Origin: Mycobacteroides salmoniphilum
GTDB lineage: Bacteria; Actinomycetota; Actinomycetes; Mycobacteriales; Mycobacteriaceae
Assembly: GCF_004924335.1 (NCBI RefSeq)
Contig: NZ_CP024633.1
Span: forward strand, 2,232,001 to 2,296,000
DNA: 64,000 nt
Reading direction: 5' to 3'
Shown: one piece after another, positions 17,201-24,923 of the stretch
How positions within the stretch are numbered: the stretch's first letter is position 1
How the letters are laid out: every line of letters starts with the position of its first letter
The notes under the pieces: model-generated
Databases searched by the model: none
Told to the model about the DNA's origin: nothing
The model's input: the letters and a program-made list of their open reading frames with translations, nothing else
Translations under genes and position numbers: made by a program

Positions 17201-19722
17201 GGGTTCTCCGGGCGTGCGTCGTCCCCGAATGAGATCTCTTCCTCGGTCATGTCCACGAACCCGCGGACGGCTGTTGTCCCGTACGAGTGGCCCGCGCCTT
17301 CGGCCCGCTCCTTGAACAGCCCAAGTAACGGAACGTCGTTCTCACCTGTCACCTCCAGTGCCCGCGCATGCCAGTCGGCGACGGCGGCCGCAAGCGTGGA
17401 GAATCCAACACCGGCGACCGGTGACGTCACATTGGGGAAGTACCTGTGCAACACCGGATCTGACGTATCCAGATAATTCGGCTCGAAGAACTCTCCACCG
17501 ATGTAACTCTCGACGGTACAGAGACCGACCCGACCCATCGTCTTCATCAGGGATTTCTCGGCAGCCTTGGCGAAATGCTTGAACGCCTTATCGGCGTCGG
17601 CACCGTACTTTTCCTCTGCCCGCATCTGCACCGCGAGCGGATACACGGCCGAAGCCCCGAAACCCAGCACGGCGGCCACATGATGCGAGGAGCACAGTTG
17701 TCCACTCTCAGCGATCAGCGAAACGCGCAGCCGCAGGCCTTCCTCGATCAGCCGCTGGTTGATGGCAGAGATCACGATGATGAGGGGCATCGCGGCGCGG
17801 TCGCTGGAGACATGGCGATCGGAGATGACGGCAATACCGCCGGTCTCCCGGGCGAATTCCTCTACCGCATCGCATAGTTCGTCGATGGCCCGCACGATCC
17901 GCTCGGCGTTCGACTCAGGGTCGGACAGCTCGACTCGGTAGCGCATCCCGAAACGCCGCACCGGGGTGCCTTGCTGCTCGCGGATCTTGAGCATGTCGAG
18001 ATGGGTGAGGACGGGGGAGGGCACCACGATCTGCGGTGCTGACTGTGCTCCGCTGTTGGGTTTCGCGCCGAGCGCTACACGCAAGGTCATTCCATCCGCC
18101 TCGCGGATGGAGTCCAGCGGCGGGTTGGTCACCTGAGCGAACCGCTGCGAGAAGTATTTCGCAACGCCGCCTTCCTGATTGGAGAGCGCGTTGATGGCCG
18201 CGCCGTATCCCATCGCGGAGATCTTCTCCTGGCCAGTGGCCAGCATCGGATCCATCAGAAACTTGAAGCTCTCCTGGTTGAGCGAGTAGGCCACGTACCG
18301 CTGGTGCCGGTCGAGGTCGCCGTCATACCGGGCCGGCGAACCCTGACCCAACGGGGGTACATGGGGCAGATCAGCGATGTTCACGCGGGCCTGCGCCAGC
18401 ATGGTGCGGTAATCATGCCGTGCTGCAAGCTTTTCCAGCGCTTCGATGGTGCCGTAGGACCGACGCTCGGCGTGATCGTAGTAGCGCATGCCGCCGGCCT
18501 CGATACGGCCTCGCTCGAGCACCGTGTTGGGGTCAAAGTAGATCTGCCCGGCCTCGGACATCACACCCAGGTACTCGGCCGTCTCGACGGTGCGCAGCGG
18601 CCGAAGGCCCAGCCGGTCCAGGCGCGCGCCGATAATGGTGCCGTCTCCGAAGATCAACGCGGCCGGGCCGTCGTTCTTCTCCTCATAGAGGCTGAAGTAC
18701 TCCAGCATGGCCGTCACCTCGGGCGAGAGTGTCGTGTCGTTCTCCCACGCGGGCGGCATCATCGCGACAACGGCGGTGACGAGGTCGAGGTCATCCTCGA
18801 GCACACGGCTCTGCAGGGTCTGGTCCAGCCTGCAGCTGTCCGATTGCCCCACCGGGCGAATGATCGCTCGATTACGTGCGCGTGCCATCGCGTTCTCGGA
18901 CAGGCGATTTTTCTTGTCCGTGTTGAGCTCGCCGTTGTGCGCCATCAACCGGAACGGCTGGGCCATGGTGGCGTTCGGCGCGGTGTTCGTCGAGAACCGG
19001 GTGTGGAAGAACATCGAGTGCACTTCCATGCGCGGGTCGGATAGGTCACTGAAGTAGGGCACCACCTCATTTGAGTTGAGGCGCCCCTTGAGGACCTGAG
19101 TCTGCGTGCTGAGCGAGAGTGGGTACAGCCCTAGCAATTCCGGGCGTGTGTAGCCGATAGCTTCGATCGCCATCAGCGCCTCGTGGGTCTTGCGGTCGGA
19201 GTCGGAGAGGAACACCCACTGCCGTATCGGCAGCTGGTATCTGATGGCCGCCGGACGGATCGCCGCATTGTTCACCGGCACATCGCGTTTGAGCAGAATC
19301 GTGAATCCCTGGGCGAGCAGTGCCTGCTCGATGACTGCCTCGGCCTCGGGGTGGAACGCCGGGTCGTTGGGCAGGAAGAAGTTGCCCACGCCGAACTGGC
19401 CCGGCTGCAAGTCGGGATCGCCCGTCAATTCGGAGAAGAAGCGCAAGGACAGGTCCATATTGACACCGGCTCCGTCACCGACACCTTCGGAAGACATCCC
19501 ACCGCGGTGCGGAACGGCGCAGAGCGCCTCGTGGAGCATCCGCACGACATCGTGTGTCTGGATGCCGTCCTTGCGGGTCAGGAAGCCGACACCGCAGCTA
19601 TTTTTCTCCTGGCTCTGGTCATACAGCCCGTTCAGCCGATTCTCCTCACCCAGCGCCGCGCACGGCGTATCCAGCGTGTGACGTTGGGTCTCTCGTTCGT
19701 TGAGCGAACCCGCCCTGACCAG
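14218..19722 (-). CDS. Glutamate synthase large-subunit-like protein (5' end unresolved)
   Basis: A protein of at least 1,775 residues with the full GltB layout. It has a class II glutaminase (FFHTRFSTNTAPNATMAQPF, MAHNGELNT), a central domain (SDRHVSSDRAAMPLIIVISA), an FMN-binding synthase barrel (PGEGGQLPAPKVT, IVKLVSSEGIGTIAVGVAKA, AGNTGGTGAA) and a C-terminal GXGXG domain (GGNVLIGNFALFGASGG). Iron-sulfur cysteines are spaced C-x5-C-x3-C (15874-15906). The nucleophile motif NSCGVGF lies at 19594-19596, upstream of the first standard start (GTG 19545). The frame stays open to a TGA at 19774 with no ATG, GTG or TTG, so a CTG (19722 chosen) or a frameshift must be invoked. The operon has no GltD. 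Confidence 0.85.
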   Translation of the reverse strand: MVRAGSLNERETQRHTLDTPCAALGEENRLNGLYDQSQEKNSCGVGFLTRKDGIQTHDVVRMLHEALCAVPHRGGMSSEGVGDGAGVNMDLSLRFFSELTGDPDLQPGQFGVGNFFLPNDPAFHPEAEAVIEQALLAQGFTILLKRDVPVNNAAIRPAAIRYQLPIRQWVFLSDSDRKTHEALMAIEAIGYTRPELLGLYPLSLSTQTQVLKGRLNSNEVVPYFSDLSDPRMEVHSMFFHTRFSTNTAPNATMAQPFRLMAHNGELNTDKKNRLSENAMARARNRAIIRPVGQSDSCRLDQTLQSRVLEDDLDLVTAVVAMMPPAWENDTTLSPEVTAMLEYFSLYEEKNDGPAALIFGDGTIIGARLDRLGLRPLRTVETAEYLGVMSEAGQIYFDPNTVLERGRIEAGGMRYYDHAERRSYGTIEALEKLAARHDYRTMLAQARVNIADLPHVPPLGQGSPARYDGDLDRHQRYVAYSLNQESFKFLMDPMLATGQEKISAMGYGAAINALSNQEGGVAKYFSQRFAQVTNPPLDSIREADGMTLRVALGAKPNSGAQSAPQIVVPSPVLTHLDMLKIREQQGTPVRRFGMRYRVELSDPESNAERIVRAIDELCDAVEEFARETGGIAVISDRHVSSDRAAMPLIIVISAINQRLIEEGLRLRVSLIAESGQLCSSHHVAAVLGFGASAVYPLAVQMRAEEKYGADADKAFKHFAKAAEKSLMKTMGRVGLCTVESYIGGEFFEPNYLDTSDPVLHRYFPNVTSPVAGVGFSTLAAAVADWHARALEVTGENDVPLLGLFKERAEGAGHSYGTTAVRGFVDMTEEEISFGDDARPENPDMADPTYLRLLPLHQLEGAFGLDDGAYRNNSFDELPTRAVDSFDITPGYRSFVRAMNTERTRRPAALRDVLALPADVNFVRTANEFRREMGQFARFGNNDFQVRGLSCQQTDGQFVLRLSHTHERLAALAASLRVRFGGDITGQEIVGDELRVSATGQAAIYLAKIRTAPESVPLSSVQPASEITPTLTSGAMSHGALVAPAHEAVAHGTNLVGGLSNCGEGGEHISRYGTIRGSRIKQFASGRFGVWAGYLADPMLRELEIKIGQGAKPGEGGQLPAPKVTVQIAAARGGTPGVELVSPPPHHDTYSIEDLAQLIHDCKAARVRVIVKLVSSEGIGTIAVGVAKAGADVINVAGNTGGTGAAAVTSLKYAGRSAEIGVAEVHQALCANGIRQKVVLRCSGAHQTASDVIKSALLGADSFEFGTTALMMLKCVMAKNCNIKCPAGLTTNAEVFEGDPRALAQYLLNIAHEVREILAALGLRTLREARGRSDLLHLLDHPSSIGTLDLRRMLAVAEEFVVDNPVYMEKDYSVDDAFAAQLDLDGAVLPPMRLTNQNKSVGGQFAIDIERMLNYQGASGSAVAADERGRHYLLPESVTITTTGSAGQSYGVFCNDGMVLTHTGTCNDGVGKSACGGTITVRSPGGGSDAVGGNVLIGNFALFGASGGRLFVEGQAGDRFAVRNSGATAVVEGVGEFLCEYMTNGAVLNIGGFGKGVANGMSGGFLYQYDPQGELPSKVSTDSVLVLPVTDAPFHEAAARILLEWHVSATGSARGQALLDDWQSTREHLVYTMSRALLQYQDSDAILHGKTRKELLDELTAALAGYQVHKLKRSYRDRRDVLGGSVPAYGDTDTEGMYALLNTYTVLNMAQQLALSRMPSITNVTDPRIDKAVRNLVLTEDFFLIQKLQKYAREAIDGYSDEDLAVLIADKRLTDYKDALNQRNVLSMDSPGTYGWILYQSAKNLDKIGRLPSFEELFAHQALPVVALSGPSLLTT

Positions 19723-19778
19723 CGCTCCGCATGGTCGCGACCCGACAGACGCCGGTAACCCGGCCTCCTGGGGTCAGT

Positions 19779-19797
19779 TAAACCAAGCCTAGCCTAA
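19779..19797 (-). promoter_or_regulatory. IdeR/DtxR-like iron box upstream of the glutamate synthase operon
   Basis: On the coding strand the site reads TTAGGCTAGGCTTGGTTTA. It matches the 19-base IdeR consensus TTAGGTTAGGCTAACCTAA at 13 positions, with the left half and centre nearly perfect and the right half degenerate. It lies directly before the operon that includes a HemS-like gene. Control by iron through IdeR is inferred; no promoter hexamers were assigned. Confidence 0.45.
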
Positions 19798-19876
19798 GTC
19801 CGTGAGGGCTGATAGCCAGCGGGATATACGTCACACCGACTACCAGCCCTAGCAAGCGTGCCGACGCATCAGTGGA

Positions 19877-19912
19877 CCGGCCGCCCCATCACCATTATGG
19901 GGTAGCGGCCGG
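19877..19912 (-). terminator. Strong GC hairpin terminator after the hemophore-like gene
   Basis: CCGGCCGC (19877-19884) pairs with GCGGCCGG (19905-19912), and CCCAT pairs with ATGGG inside. It lies 12 bases beyond the stop of the hemophore-like gene (minus strand). There is no T-run, as is common for mycobacterial terminators. It could also separate this gene from the glutamate synthase promoter. Confidence 0.65.
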
Positions 19913-19923
19913 GAAATCGCCGA

Positions 19924-20256
19924 TCAGTAGTTATTGCAGGAGCTGGCGACCTGGTTGATCAGGACGGTGTACTCCTGAACTGCCGGCATGCCCCGCACCT
20001 CGTTGACCATCTGCTGCCGCTTCGCTCGCGGGGAGGCCACGAACTGCTGCAGCCATGCGCCGGCGATCGGATTCGCGTTCACCTGCTGTGCCGCCGCGGG
20101 CGACTGCTCGTTCAGTGCCGCCATGATCTGTGGGTAGGTGCACGTGGTGTTGACGATGGCCGTCACATCCGGGTCAGCGGAAGCGATTCCACCGCCCGCA
20201 ACCAGCGACAATGCCACCGCACCAGAACCAACAATCAACTTCGCCGTCAAGGGCAT
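19924..20256 (-). CDS. Secreted hemophore-like protein (mycobacterial hemophore-related family)
   Basis: A 110-residue exported protein. The signal peptide (LIVGSGAVALSLVAGGGIAS, then ADPD) precedes a small four-helix domain with two Cys: NTTCTYPQIMAALNEQSPAA, then QQFVASPRAKRQQMVNEVRG and NQVASSCNNY. The pattern 'CTY..V/I..AL....P' with a closing Cys is that of the mycobacterial hemophore-related family, whose relatives (such as Rv0203) bind heme outside the cell. Whether this member binds heme is not shown by the sequence. A strong terminator follows it. Confidence 0.75.
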   Translation of the reverse strand: MPLTAKLIVGSGAVALSLVAGGGIASADPDVTAIVNTTCTYPQIMAALNEQSPAAAQQVNANPIAGAWLQQFVASPRAKRQQMVNEVRGMPAVQEYTVLINQVASSCNNY

Positions 20257-20460
20257 TCTCGTCTACCTTCCACCAGTTCCCCCGACGTCCATATCGACTG
20301 CCGGCAAGATTCCGTTACGTACAACGCTAGCAGGATCGTCAGAGTCCTTAGTCATGCTATCTACCAGTCCATGAGCTCCAAATGGGATCTCCGCCAACAC
20401 GACTGACACGCATATCGAGTGATGCAGCACACGTTTGTATGGGCGAAAGTCACTGGAAAT

Positions 20461-20474
20461 GGGGATTTTGGCCC
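20461..20474 (+). promoter_or_regulatory. Candidate DosR-like box upstream of the universal stress protein
   Basis: GGGGATTTTGGCCC matches the DosR core GGGACTWWAGTCCC at 10 of 14 positions and lies 70 bases before the Usp start. A weaker related motif (GGGCGAAAGTCAC) starts at 20441. Universal stress protein genes are typical DosR (hypoxia) targets in mycobacteria. The site is inferred by eye. Confidence 0.4.
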
Positions 20475-20543
20475 ATGGGAGCCACGGCAGATCGTCCATA
20501 GAGTCGGTGGTGAGAGCAATCGGGCTACCGCATCGGAGGAGCC

Positions 20544-21425
20544 ATGACCACCACGCCTCGCCCACACATTCTTGTAGGTATCGACGGATCGACATCGGCT
20601 CTTCATGCACTGACATGGGCGGGCGCCGAGGCCGAGAGGCGGAACCTGCCGCTCACGCTGGTCCACGCCATCGACCACAGCAGCTTCGGTCAGGGCTACA
20701 ACCTGGGGGCATCGGCGAGCTTCTTCGATCACCTGGACACCGACGGGGCCGAGTTCCTCAGCCAGGCAAAGGACCACGCCTACGCGCTGTACCCCAGCAT
20801 TGAGGTGTCCACGGTCAAGGCGGCCGGTAGGCCGGTGGCGATCCTCGTTGAGCTGTCCAGAAATTCCATCATGACGGTGCTTGGTTCCAGCGGACTCGGC
20901 GGATTCACCGGGATGATGGCGGGCTCGGTGTCGGTGTCGCTGACTGCGAAGGGACACGGCCCGGTTGTCGTCGTCAGGGCAGCACCGGGACCGGCGGGGC
21001 CGGTCGTCGTGGGCGTCGCCGACTCCGATTCCAGCGACGGCGCGATCGCCTGGGCGTTCGAGGAGGCCGCGATGCGAGACGCCGAGCTGGTAGCAGTGCA
21101 TGTCTGGAACAACATTCCGCCGGGCTACGTGTACGCCTATACCGCGTGGAGCACGATGGATTCGGCCAGGGAGGAGCAGCGCCAGCAACAGATCCTTGCC
21201 GAGCGACTCGATGGCTGGCAGGAGAAGTACCCGGATGTGCCGGTTCGGCGCGTTGTCGCGGTCGGGCATCCCGCCGACGTCTTGCTCGGCGAGGCCGAGG
21301 GTGCGCAGTTGCTCATCACGGGCAGCCGCGGCCGCGGTGATGTCGCGGGCTTCTTTCTCGGATCCACCAGCCATGCGCTGATACACAAGGCCACCTGCCC
21401 GGTGCTGGTGACATCCCGGCCGTAG
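20544..21425 (+). CDS. Tandem universal stress protein (two UspA domains)
   Basis: A 293-residue protein made of two UspA domains (about 1-145 and 150-293). Each has the ATP-binding G-2x-G-9x-G-S/T motif: GSSGLGGFTGMMAGS in the first and GSRGRGDVAGFFLGS in the second. Each ends in a PVVVV- or PVLVT-type strand. Tandem Usp proteins in mycobacteria are often induced by hypoxia and nitric oxide. A DosR-like box is present upstream and AGGAGCC precedes the ATG. The DUF1802 gene follows within 10 bases and may be co-transcribed. Confidence 0.93.
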   Translation: MTTTPRPHILVGIDGSTSALHALTWAGAEAERRNLPLTLVHAIDHSSFGQGYNLGASASFFDHLDTDGAEFLSQAKDHAYALYPSIEVSTVKAAGRPVAILVELSRNSIMTVLGSSGLGGFTGMMAGSVSVSLTAKGHGPVVVVRAAPGPAGPVVVGVADSDSSDGAIAWAFEEAAMRDAELVAVHVWNNIPPGYVYAYTAWSTMDSAREEQRQQQILAERLDGWQEKYPDVPVRRVVAVGHPADVLLGEAEGAQLLITGSRGRGDVAGFFLGSTSHALIHKATCPVLVTSRP

Positions 21426-21434
21426 TCTCGCGAT

Positions 21435-21998
21435 GTGACCGAGATTCCGAGCCGGCTCGCCCTGAAGGAGTGGAGCGCCGCGATTCACGGCATGCTCGAT
21501 GGCCGACAGACAATTCTGCTGCGCAAGGGTGGAATCCACGAGAAGCGTTTCACCCTTGCCGATTCCCGGTTCCTGCTCTTCCCGACAGCGGTGCACGGCC
21601 ATGCCGAGCGGGTGCGGCCAGAACATCACGACCTGCTCGCACGTGGGGCCGCCGATAGCACCGAAACGCACGTCGTGGTGCGAGCCGGGGCCGAGGTCGT
21701 CGCCGCTGTCGAGGTCAACCGGCCAGAGGCGCTTGAAGAGCTTGCCGCACTACATATCTGGACAATCGAATCAATTCGCGCGGACCGTGTGGATTTTCGG
21801 CCCAAGCACCGCCTCACGGCGCTGGTGGTGTGTGCGTACCCCTTGGTCGCGCCGGTGCGAATTCTTCGCGGTGACGAACACGGCGGCTGCACCAGCTGGG
21901 TTCCGCTGACGATCGCCCCGCAATGGGGATCGCCGGTGCACGAGGAATCAACACTCGCCGAGATCGCTCAGCGCGTCCGCGACTCTGTAGGTGGGTGA
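21435..21998 (+). CDS. DUF1802 family protein
   Basis: A 187-residue protein with the DUF1802 hallmarks: an N-terminal LALKEWSAAIHGMLDGRQTI then LLRKGGIHE, followed by FLLFPTAVHGHAERV. The domain is conserved in bacteria, but its activity is unknown. The GTG start at 21435 lies 10 bases after the Usp stop. The 3' end overlaps the convergent membrane-protein gene by 31 bases. Functional link to the stress protein is only by position. Confidence 0.8.
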   Translation: MTEIPSRLALKEWSAAIHGMLDGRQTILLRKGGIHEKRFTLADSRFLLFPTAVHGHAERVRPEHHDLLARGAADSTETHVVVRAGAEVVAAVEVNRPEALEELAALHIWTIESIRADRVDFRPKHRLTALVVCAYPLVAPVRILRGDEHGGCTSWVPLTIAPQWGSPVHEESTLAEIAQRVRDSVGG

Positions 21999-22744
21999 GT
22001 AAGCTCGGGCGTCGGTGTGCCACCGATCGCGTCGAGCCATCGCCGACGTACCGGACCCCACCGACGGTCAAATACCAAGGCACGCTGCCGCGCCCGCGCG
22101 AGTTTGTCCGCCGGGTAGCGCCACCGCGCCCATGGGGATGTTGGGCGGGCGAGACGCACCGCGGACCACCAGGCGACGGGAGCGATGAAGATCCCGATCA
22201 TCGCGGTGGGGTACTTGCCCTTGAGCGCGGTAATCGCCACCAGCGCAAGGTGGATCAGCAGCAGCAGCACCGCGACCCCGCGAGCGATCGCGATCACGCC
22301 GGTCAGGCCGTCCACATTCAGCGGTGACACACCGACAGCGGCCAGACCGATACACGCGGTGGCGAGCGTGACCATGTCGACCGATAACTGCCCCTCGTTG
22401 GACCAGTAGACATCCTCCAGATGGAAGATCATCGCGAACTCGTCGAGCACCAACGAGGCGCCGATTCCCACCAACAGGCCCGCCGCGTACGTCCACACCG
22501 ACAGCGGCGGGGACCCGAGCGCCGTGAAACCACCGACGATCAGCAACACCACGCCCGGTACCGAATGGTGGATGTGCACACCGCCGCCGGAAATGTTGTG
22601 GAAGGGCCCCTTCCCATCGCGGATGAGCCGCGTGATGGTGCGTGTCACGACGAAGGTCACCACGAACGCGACGAATCCGAGCAGCAGGGGACCTTTGTAA
22701 CCGTCCACCACGTCGTAGTGCCACCAGGAATTGAGCCAGACCAC
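21968..22744 (-). CDS. Conserved multi-pass membrane protein
   Basis: A 258-residue protein with about six hydrophobic segments (LLLGFVAFVVTFVVTRTIT, VPGVVLLIVGGFTALG, VWTYAAGLLVGIGASLVLDE, MVTLATACIGLAAVGV, IARGVAVLLLLIHLALVAI, TAMIGIFIAPVAWW). Between the first and second is a conserved-looking polar loop (GPFHNISGGGVHIHHSVPG) with several His, a possible metal site. DEFAMIFHLEDVYW is another charged loop in the membrane part. The C-terminal tail is basic and cytosolic (ARARQRALVFDRRWGPVRRR). No function recognised. Confidence 0.75.
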   Translation of the reverse strand: MVWLNSWWHYDVVDGYKGPLLLGFVAFVVTFVVTRTITRLIRDGKGPFHNISGGGVHIHHSVPGVVLLIVGGFTALGSPPLSVWTYAAGLLVGIGASLVLDEFAMIFHLEDVYWSNEGQLSVDMVTLATACIGLAAVGVSPLNVDGLTGVIAIARGVAVLLLLIHLALVAITALKGKYPTAMIGIFIAPVAWWSAVRLARPTSPWARWRYPADKLARARQRALVFDRRWGPVRRRWLDAIGGTPTPELTHPPTESRTR

Positions 22745-22819
22745 GTTCGGATGCTAGCCGGTTAGGCGGCCCACGCAGGGAAAAGAGGGGGGCGATCCCC
22801 ATGACATCTCTCGCCAAAG

Positions 22820-22833
22820 TAAGGTCGCCCTTA
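22820..22833 (+). promoter_or_regulatory. Inverted repeat TAAGG-TCGC-CCTTA before a diflavin reductase
   Basis: A perfect 5-base dyad lies 45 bases before the GTG start at 22878. Aligned to the IdeR box it keeps AGGT and CTTACC but only about 11 of 19 positions, so iron control is possible but weak. It could instead be an operator for another regulator. Confidence 0.3.
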
Positions 22834-22877
22834 CCCAGCGCTGGGACCAGCCCCGCGCGCGCGAGCGAGGGAGTGTT

Positions 22878-24494
22878 GTGACCGCCCAGCCGGACTTCTC
22901 GTTGATCGTCGGCTATGGCACCGATATGGGCAATGCCGAGGACGCCGCCATGTCGTTCTCCGAGGCCCTGGAAGAGGCCACCGGCATCAAGTCCGAGGCG
23001 ATCGAACTCAACCAGGTCGACGTCGCGGATCTGCGATCGGCATCGCATTTCGTTGTCGTGGTGTCGACATTCGGCGACGGTGAATTTCCCGATAATGCGC
23101 TGCTGTTCTGGGAGGCGATCAGCGCCGAGGCCGCCGATCGGCTGGAGCATCTGAATTTCTCGGTGCTCGCGCTCGGTGACAGCAGCTACGAATTCTTCTG
23201 CAACGCGGGTCTGCTGCTCGACCAACGTCTGGAGGCCCTGGGCGCCGCCCGGTTGACCGAACGCGTTGACATCGATGGGCCTTATCTCCAGCAGTCGAAG
23301 GAGTGGACCACCGATCTGGTCAAGCGTCTGGCGGCGGGACACATCAGTACCACCGCAACGCCTGTGGCGACGGAGGCGCCCGCACCGCCCAAGCGTGACC
23401 GCAACGAGCCCGTCGAGGCGCGGTTGCTCGTCAACCGGCTGCTCACCACTGGCGAATCCGACAAAGAGGTACGCCATTACGAAGTAGACCTTGCCGGCTC
23501 CGGGATCTCGTATGAGGCAGGCGATTCGATTGCCGTGCACGCGACCAATGATCCCGCGCTCGTCGCGGCGATACTTGCCGAACTGGGCGTCGGGGCTGAC
23601 CATCGGGTGGCCGGTCACGACGAGCCGCTCGCCGAACTACTGTCCGACCATCTCGAAATCCGCACTCCCTCAAGGACTCTTCGCGCCTTGGTCGCCACCC
23701 GCACGGACAACATGGACGCGGTCGCCGCGCTCGGAGGCGACGTCACTCCCGCGCCCGGTTCCTGGTTGTACGGAAAGGATGTCCTCGACCTGATCAGGTT
23801 GGGGGAGTTGACCGTTGACGAGCTGTTCGACAATCTGCGCCCGCTTCAGTTCCGTGATTACTCCATTGCATCGAGCCCGGCCCTGCACCCCGAGACCGTG
23901 CACCTGACAGTGGCGACTATTCGGTACGCCGATGCCGATCGCACCTATGGGGGTGTGGCATCGACATTTCTGGCCGACCGCGGGCAGACGATGCGGGTGC
24001 ATCTGCGACCCAACCACACCTTCCGGCTGCCGGCGGCCGACGTGCCGATCATCATGATCGGGCCGGGAACCGGGATCGCTCCCTTCCGCGGCTTCCTCCA
24101 GGAGCGCCAGGCCGCGGGAGCGCCCGGGCGTTCGTGGCTGTTCTTCGGAGACCGGCGCCGCGCCACTAGCTTCCTCTATGGCGAGGAGCTTCAGGGCTTC
24201 GTCGATTCGGGCATACTGACCCGGCTCGACCTCGCGTTCTCACGAGACGGCGCCGACGGTCAGCCGAAACAGTATGTCCAGCATCGCATGCTGGAGAGCG
24301 AGGCGGAGCTATTCGCCTGGCTGCAGGACGGCGCGTACGTGTTTGTGTGCGGCGACGCCGAGAACATGGCCAAGGATGTCGACGCGACGTTGCACGAGAT
24401 CGTGGCCCGCTGCGGCGGCATGGACGCCGCAGCGGCGCACGCGTACGTCAACGACCTCATCAAGAGCCACCGGTACGTACGCGACGTCTACTGA
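22878..24494 (+). CDS. CysJ-like diflavin reductase with variant FMN loop
   Basis: A 538-residue NADPH-FAD-FMN reductase. The flavodoxin domain starts at the N-terminus. Its phosphate loop reads VGYGTDMGNAED rather than the usual GTQTGNAE, so the Gln-Thr pair is replaced by Asp-Met. TFGDGEFPDNALLFWEAI is intact. The FAD/NADPH half is canonical: FRDYSIASSPALHP, MIGPGTGIAPFRGFLQE, YVFVCGDAENMAKDVD and C-terminal YVRDVY. It is monocistronic in appearance, with no sulfite or nitrite reductase next to it. The GTG start follows GAGGGAG. The partner is unknown, and the FMN loop change suggests altered FMN affinity. Confidence 0.88.
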   Translation: MTAQPDFSLIVGYGTDMGNAEDAAMSFSEALEEATGIKSEAIELNQVDVADLRSASHFVVVVSTFGDGEFPDNALLFWEAISAEAADRLEHLNFSVLALGDSSYEFFCNAGLLLDQRLEALGAARLTERVDIDGPYLQQSKEWTTDLVKRLAAGHISTTATPVATEAPAPPKRDRNEPVEARLLVNRLLTTGESDKEVRHYEVDLAGSGISYEAGDSIAVHATNDPALVAAILAELGVGADHRVAGHDEPLAELLSDHLEIRTPSRTLRALVATRTDNMDAVAALGGDVTPAPGSWLYGKDVLDLIRLGELTVDELFDNLRPLQFRDYSIASSPALHPETVHLTVATIRYADADRTYGGVASTFLADRGQTMRVHLRPNHTFRLPAADVPIIMIGPGTGIAPFRGFLQERQAAGAPGRSWLFFGDRRRATSFLYGEELQGFVDSGILTRLDLAFSRDGADGQPKQYVQHRMLESEAELFAWLQDGAYVFVCGDAENMAKDVDATLHEIVARCGGMDAAAAHAYVNDLIKSHRYVRDVY

Positions 24495-24497
24495 CGC

Positions 24498-24875
24498 TCA
24501 TTCCCGGCCCGCACGCCACTTATCCAACATTCGCCGGTCCCGTTTAGTCGGGCGACCCGCGCCGCGATCACGCGCTGCCACCAATACCCGAGGGACCTCG
24601 GGCCGGGCAGGCGTTCGGTCGAGGTAGCAGGTCACGGCGTCGGCGGCGCCAACCCGTTTCTGGATCACCCTCACCACCTTGACGATTCGCGTCGTGTCAC
24701 CCACCAATACGCGAATCTCGTCACCGGGTGCCACCATCGTCGACGGCTTCGCCGGTCGATCGTTGACCCGTACGTGCCCGCCTCGGCATGCCGCAGCGGC
24801 GTCCGGGCGGGTCTTCGTCAGCCGGACCGCCCACAGCCACCGATCGACGCGGGACGACTCCATGATGTCCATCAT
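24498..24875 (-). CDS. hslR: Hsp15-like S4-domain RNA-binding protein
   Basis: A 125-residue basic protein with an N-terminal S4 domain: SRVDRWLWAVRLTKTRPDAA, GGHVRVNDRPAKPSTMVAPG, DEIRV. The C-terminal Arg/Lys-rich tail ends KRDRRMLDKW. Hsp15 binds stalled 50S subunits carrying nascent chains and helps recycle them. The family's usual length is about 130. The ATG at 24863 (MESSRVDR) may be the true start, since the upstream MMDI residues add nothing to the domain. It is convergent with the diflavin reductase, with only three bases between the stops. Confidence 0.88.
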   Translation of the reverse strand: MMDIMESSRVDRWLWAVRLTKTRPDAAAACRGGHVRVNDRPAKPSTMVAPGDEIRVLVGDTTRIVKVVRVIQKRVGAADAVTCYLDRTPARPEVPRVLVAARDRGAGRPTKRDRRMLDKWRAGRE

Positions 24876-24923
24876 GCCGGGCGCAGGGGCTGGGCCTCGG
24901 CGGGTGCTGGTGTTAGCAGCCTC

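Noticed and set aside
20361..21671. Minus-strand frame of 436 residues
   Set aside because: Antisense to the universal stress protein gene and made of low-complexity, His/Arg-rich sequence.
22068..23618. Minus-strand frame of 516 residues
   Set aside because: Lies across the membrane-protein gene and antisense to the diflavin reductase; no motif of its own.
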